Shown one piece after another: positions 61,406 to 64,000 of a stretch of DNA of 64,000 bases. The stretch is from G965279355 sp965279355 (GTDB lineage: Bacteria > Pseudomonadota > Alphaproteobacteria > CACIAM-22H2). The notes below the pieces were generated by a model. It was not told the DNA's origin. It made no database searches and saw nothing but the letters and a program-made list of their open reading frames with translations. The stretch covers positions 744,001-808,000 of the forward strand of contig OZ257155.1 of the NCBI GenBank assembly GCA_965279355.1, in the 5' to 3' direction. The translations under genes were made by a program, and so were the position numbers. How positions within the stretch are numbered: the stretch's first letter is position 1; each line of letters opens with the position of its first letter.

Positions 61406-63229
61406 CTACTCGACCGTCACGCTCTTGGCGAGATTACGCGGCTGATCGACATCCGTGCCCTTAAGTACGGCAACGTGATAGGCCAGCAGTTGAATCGGGA
61501 TCGAATAGAGCAGCGGCGCCACGACCGGATCGACCGGCGGCAATTCGATGCTGCGCCAGGCAAGCTTGCCGATCCGCTCGATCCCGGCCTTGTCCGACAG
61601 CAGGATGATCTTGCCGCCGCGCGCCGATACTTCCTGGATGTTGGACGCCGTCTTGTCGAACACCGCGTCGCTCGGCGCGACGACGATGATCGGCACCGAC
61701 TCATCGATCAGCGCGATCGGCCCGTGCTTCATCTCGCCGGCGGCATAACCCTCGGCATGGATGTAGGAAATCTCTTTGAGTTTCAGGGCACCTTCGAGCG
61801 CGATCGGATAGCCCGTGCCCCGGCCGAGATACAGTACGTCGCGCGCGTCCATGATGTCAGCGGCAAGGCTCTGCAGGGCCTCGTCGTGATTCAGCACCTC
61901 TGCGGCGCGCGCCGGCACCTCGATCAGCGCCTCGGCCAGATCCGTGCGCTGTTTGCGGTCCACGGAATGGCGCGCGGCGGCGGTGGCCAGGGCAAAACAG
62001 GCAAGCACCGCGAGCTGCGTCGTAAACGCCTTCGTCGACGCCACACCGATCTCCGGCCCCGCATGCGTCGGCAACACGATATCGGCTTCGCGCGCCATCG
62101 TGCTTTCCGGCACGTTAACGACGGCGGCAACGATCTGCTGCTGAGACTTCGCGTAACGCATCGCCGCCAGCGTGTCCGCGGTCTCGCCCGACTGGGAGAT
62201 AAACATTGCGAGCCCGCCCCTGGGCATGGCCGCGCCGCGATAGCGGAACTCCGAGGCGATATCGATTTCGACCGGGACGCGGGCAATCTGCTCCAGCCAG
62301 TATTTCGCCACCATCGCGGCATGGAACGATGTGCCGCAGGCAATCAGCGTGATCTTCGGGATTTCGCCAAGCGCAATCGGTGTCCCCGGCAGCGTCACCT
62401 CGCGGGTGACCGGATTGAGATACGAGCGCAGCGTGTCGCCAATCACGGCCGGCTGCTCATGAATCTCCTTATGCATGAAGTGGCGATAGTTGCCCTTTCC
62501 GATCAGGGCTCCGGAGAATGCGGTCTCGCGGATGGCGCGCTCGACCACACGTCCATCCCGGTCATGGATGATCGCGCCAGCATGCGTCACGACCGCCCAG
62601 TCGCCATCTTCGAAATAGCAGATGCGTTTGGTCAACGGCGCCAGTGCCAATGCATCGGAGCCGACAAACATCTCGCCCTCGCCAAAGCCGAGCGCGAGCG
62701 GCGAGCCGCGCCGTGCGGCCAGCAGCACATCCTCGCGTCCGTGCAGCAGAACCGCGAGAGCAAAGGCACCGTCGAGCTTGTCCAGCGCCCTGGCCATCGC
62801 CTCTTCCGGCGTGGCGCCCTGGTCCAGCAGGACGGTCAGGAGATGCGCAACGACCTCGGTATCGGTCTCGGTCTCGAAGCGACGCCCCTGGGCTTCCAGC
62901 TCTTTGCGCAATTCCTGGAAGTTCTCGATGATGCCGTTATGCACGACAGCAACGCGCTCGGTCGCATGCGGGTGTGCGTTATTCTCGGTCGGTGCGCCAT
63001 GCGTCGCCCAGCGCGTGTGCCCAATGCCGGTCGTGCCGCCGACCGGATCGCGTTTGAGCAGCGTTTCAAGATTGATGAGCTTCCCTTCAGCGCGGCGACG
63101 CTCGATATGGCCGTTGACGATGACGGCAATCCCGGCGGAATCGTATCCGCGATACTCAAGCCGTCGCAGACCATCGACCAGCAGACCGGCCGCCGGCGCC
63201 ACGCCAACCACTCCGACGATGCCGCACAT
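61406..63229 (-). CDS. glmS: glutamine--fructose-6-phosphate aminotransferase
   Basis: Makes glucosamine-6-phosphate for peptidoglycan and LPS, 607 aa. The N-terminal nucleophile opens M-C-G-I-V-G-V-V-G, the glutaminase has H-T-R-W-A-T-H-G-A-P, and two SIS sugar-binding domains follow, ending A-K-S-V-T-V-E. It starts four bases after glmU. No ribozyme-like leader is possible in such a short gap. Confidence 0.96.
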   Translation of the reverse strand: MCGIVGVVGVAPAAGLLVDGLRRLEYRGYDSAGIAVIVNGHIERRRAEGKLINLETLLKRDPVGGTTGIGHTRWATHGAPTENNAHPHATERVAVVHNGIIENFQELRKELEAQGRRFETETDTEVVAHLLTVLLDQGATPEEAMARALDKLDGAFALAVLLHGREDVLLAARRGSPLALGFGEGEMFVGSDALALAPLTKRICYFEDGDWAVVTHAGAIIHDRDGRVVERAIRETAFSGALIGKGNYRHFMHKEIHEQPAVIGDTLRSYLNPVTREVTLPGTPIALGEIPKITLIACGTSFHAAMVAKYWLEQIARVPVEIDIASEFRYRGAAMPRGGLAMFISQSGETADTLAAMRYAKSQQQIVAAVVNVPESTMAREADIVLPTHAGPEIGVASTKAFTTQLAVLACFALATAAARHSVDRKQRTDLAEALIEVPARAAEVLNHDEALQSLAADIMDARDVLYLGRGTGYPIALEGALKLKEISYIHAEGYAAGEMKHGPIALIDESVPIIVVAPSDAVFDKTASNIQEVSARGGKIILLSDKAGIERIGKLAWRSIELPPVDPVVAPLLYSIPIQLLAYHVAVLKGTDVDQPRNLAKSVTVE

Positions 63230-63233
63230 CCCG

Positions 63234-64000
63234 TCAGCCCTTCGTTTTCGCGCGTTTCAGCCGTGCGCGCAGGACCTTGCCCGCGCCGGCCTTCACATCC
63301 TGGCGCGCGCGACCGAACGCGAGCGCATCGGCTGGAACATCCCGGGTCACTGTCGAACCGCCGGCAACGAAGGCGCGGGCGCCGATGCGCACCGGTGCCA
63401 CCAGCGTCGCGTTCGAGCCGATAAAGGCATTCGCACCGATCACCGTCTTGTGCTTGGCGACGCTGTCGTAGTTGCAGGTGATGGTCCCGGCACCGACATT
63501 TGCCCCTTCGCCGACCAAAGCATCACCGATATAGGCGAGATGATTAGCCTTGGCGCTGGATGCGATGCGGCTGTTCTTCACTTCCACGAAATTACCGATA
63601 TGGGCTTCGGCGCCGATATCGGCGCCGGGCCGCAGGCGGGCAAACGGACCGACAATCGCCCCCGCTCCAACGCGCGCGCCGGTCAGATGCGAAAACGCCA
63701 GTATCTCCGCGCCATCATCAACTCGCACGCCGGGACCAAAATAGACAGACGGCCCGATCGTCACGTCCTGTCCAAGCCTGGTGTCCCAGGAAAACCAGAC
63801 CGTTGCCGGATCCACCAGCGTCGCGCCGTTGCTCATGGCGTTGGCTCGCAGCCGCGCCTGCATCGCCGCTTCCGCCTGCGCCAGTTCGGCGCGTGTGTTG
63901 ACCGCGATCAACTGCTCGACCGGTGCTTCGACCCAGACGCAGCGGCGGCTCGCCTCGCAGGCTAGCGCGATGATGTCTGTCAGATAGAATTCGCGCTTCG
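63234..64000 (-). CDS. glmU: bifunctional UDP-N-acetylglucosamine pyrophosphorylase/GlcN-1-P acetyltransferase, C-terminal part
   Basis: The last 254 residues of GlmU are in the window; the gene continues past the right edge. They include the end of the uridylyltransferase domain (E-F-Y-L-T-D-I-I near the edge, V-N-T-R-A-E-L-A) and the whole left-handed beta helix with hexapeptide repeats (F-A-R-L-R-P-G, N-F-V-E-V-K-N, Y-I-G-D-A, A-G-T-I-T-C-N-Y-D) that acetylates GlcN-1-P. With glmS it forms a UDP-GlcNAc operon. Confidence 0.95.
   Translation of the reverse strand, partial: KREFYLTDIIALACEASRRCVWVEAPVEQLIAVNTRAELAQAEAAMQARLRANAMSNGATLVDPATVWFSWDTRLGQDVTIGPSVYFGPGVRVDDGAEILAFSHLTGARVGAGAIVGPFARLRPGADIGAEAHIGNFVEVKNSRIASSAKANHLAYIGDALVGEGANVGAGTITCNYDSVAKHKTVIGANAFIGSNATLVAPVRIGARAFVAGGSTVTRDVPADALAFGRARQDVKAGAGKVLRARLKRAKTKG

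Noticed and set aside
61327..63233. Possible glmS ribozyme
   Set aside because: Only four bases lie between glmU and glmS, leaving no room for it, and alphaproteobacteria do not normally carry it.
61175..63424. Long plus-strand open frame (749 codons) antisense to glmS
   Set aside because: High-GC codon bias leaves the antisense frame open; glmS is certain and the antisense product resembles nothing known.

Overview
The window looks like chromosome of a high-GC alphaproteobacterium of the Rhodospirillales/Hyphomicrobiales type; the genus cannot be fixed from the sequence. Support: the purB - ATP-synthase zeta - purC-purS-purQ-purL-bolA-grxD block, a single LolC/E-type permease with LolD next to dnaE, class II DAHP synthase, glutamine-dependent NadE, a YkgJ protein, and many uptake and aromatic-catabolism genes (Liv, Bug/TctC receptor, UbiD, ring-cleavage dioxygenases). 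No stretch over 300 bases is without a gene.

Layout. 1-5600: the start of dnaE (-), a lipoprotein (-) and a complete livKHMGF branched-chain amino acid/amide ABC operon (+). 5600-10117: lolD-lolC (-), small hypothetical genes, an AT-rich intergenic with DnaA-box-like sites, and a Bcr/CflA-type MFS exporter. 10235-16060: pentapeptide-repeat protein, ABM monooxygenase-like protein, lipoprotein, MscS channel, and a membrane-anchored pseudokinase coupled to a four-helix membrane protein. 16115-18448: tRNA-Leu(UAA) and a four-gene catabolic operon (YCII, dienelactone hydrolase, 3-hydroxyanthranilate dioxygenase, isochorismatase). 18512-23119: macA-macB-nodT efflux operon. 23196-29012: cinA-like, ykgJ, map, radC, then a ubiD-GST block followed by a relic of a second radC 3' end. 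29073-37292: small unknown genes and the de novo purine cluster ending in bolA-grxD with a strong bidirectional terminator. 37340-40748: Tat-exported intradiol dioxygenase with a membrane partner, and a quinone/catechol-stress regulon (extradiol dioxygenase, DoxX, WrbA-like flavoprotein, divergent HxlR regulator). 40826-43473: Bug receptor, quinone oxidoreductase, rpsD. 43584-46210: an intact 2.6-kb transposon. 46198-64000: trmJ-cimA, a three-gene phosphorelay, cupredoxin, an aro-nad-cys operon (DAHP synthase, NAPRT, UPF0114, NadE, CysS), YdcF, gor, glmS and most of glmU.

The most notable object is the transposon at 43592-46202. It has 18-bp perfect terminal inverted repeats, an 8-bp target duplication, an IS1-type DDE transposase, and three passenger genes: a P63C-domain protein, a small basic protein sharing a motif with it, and a helical 74-aa protein. 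Its insertion replaced the last three codons of trmJ and landed 7 bp upstream of the rpsD -35 box, leaving both functions apparently intact. The P63C gene and the transposase gene have mirrored leaders built from the same repeated octamer, which suggests a built-in autoregulatory switch. Other points of interest are the pseudokinase module, the HxlR-controlled quinone regulon with an operator lying on the promoter, the radC relic, and the phosphorelay without an output domain.
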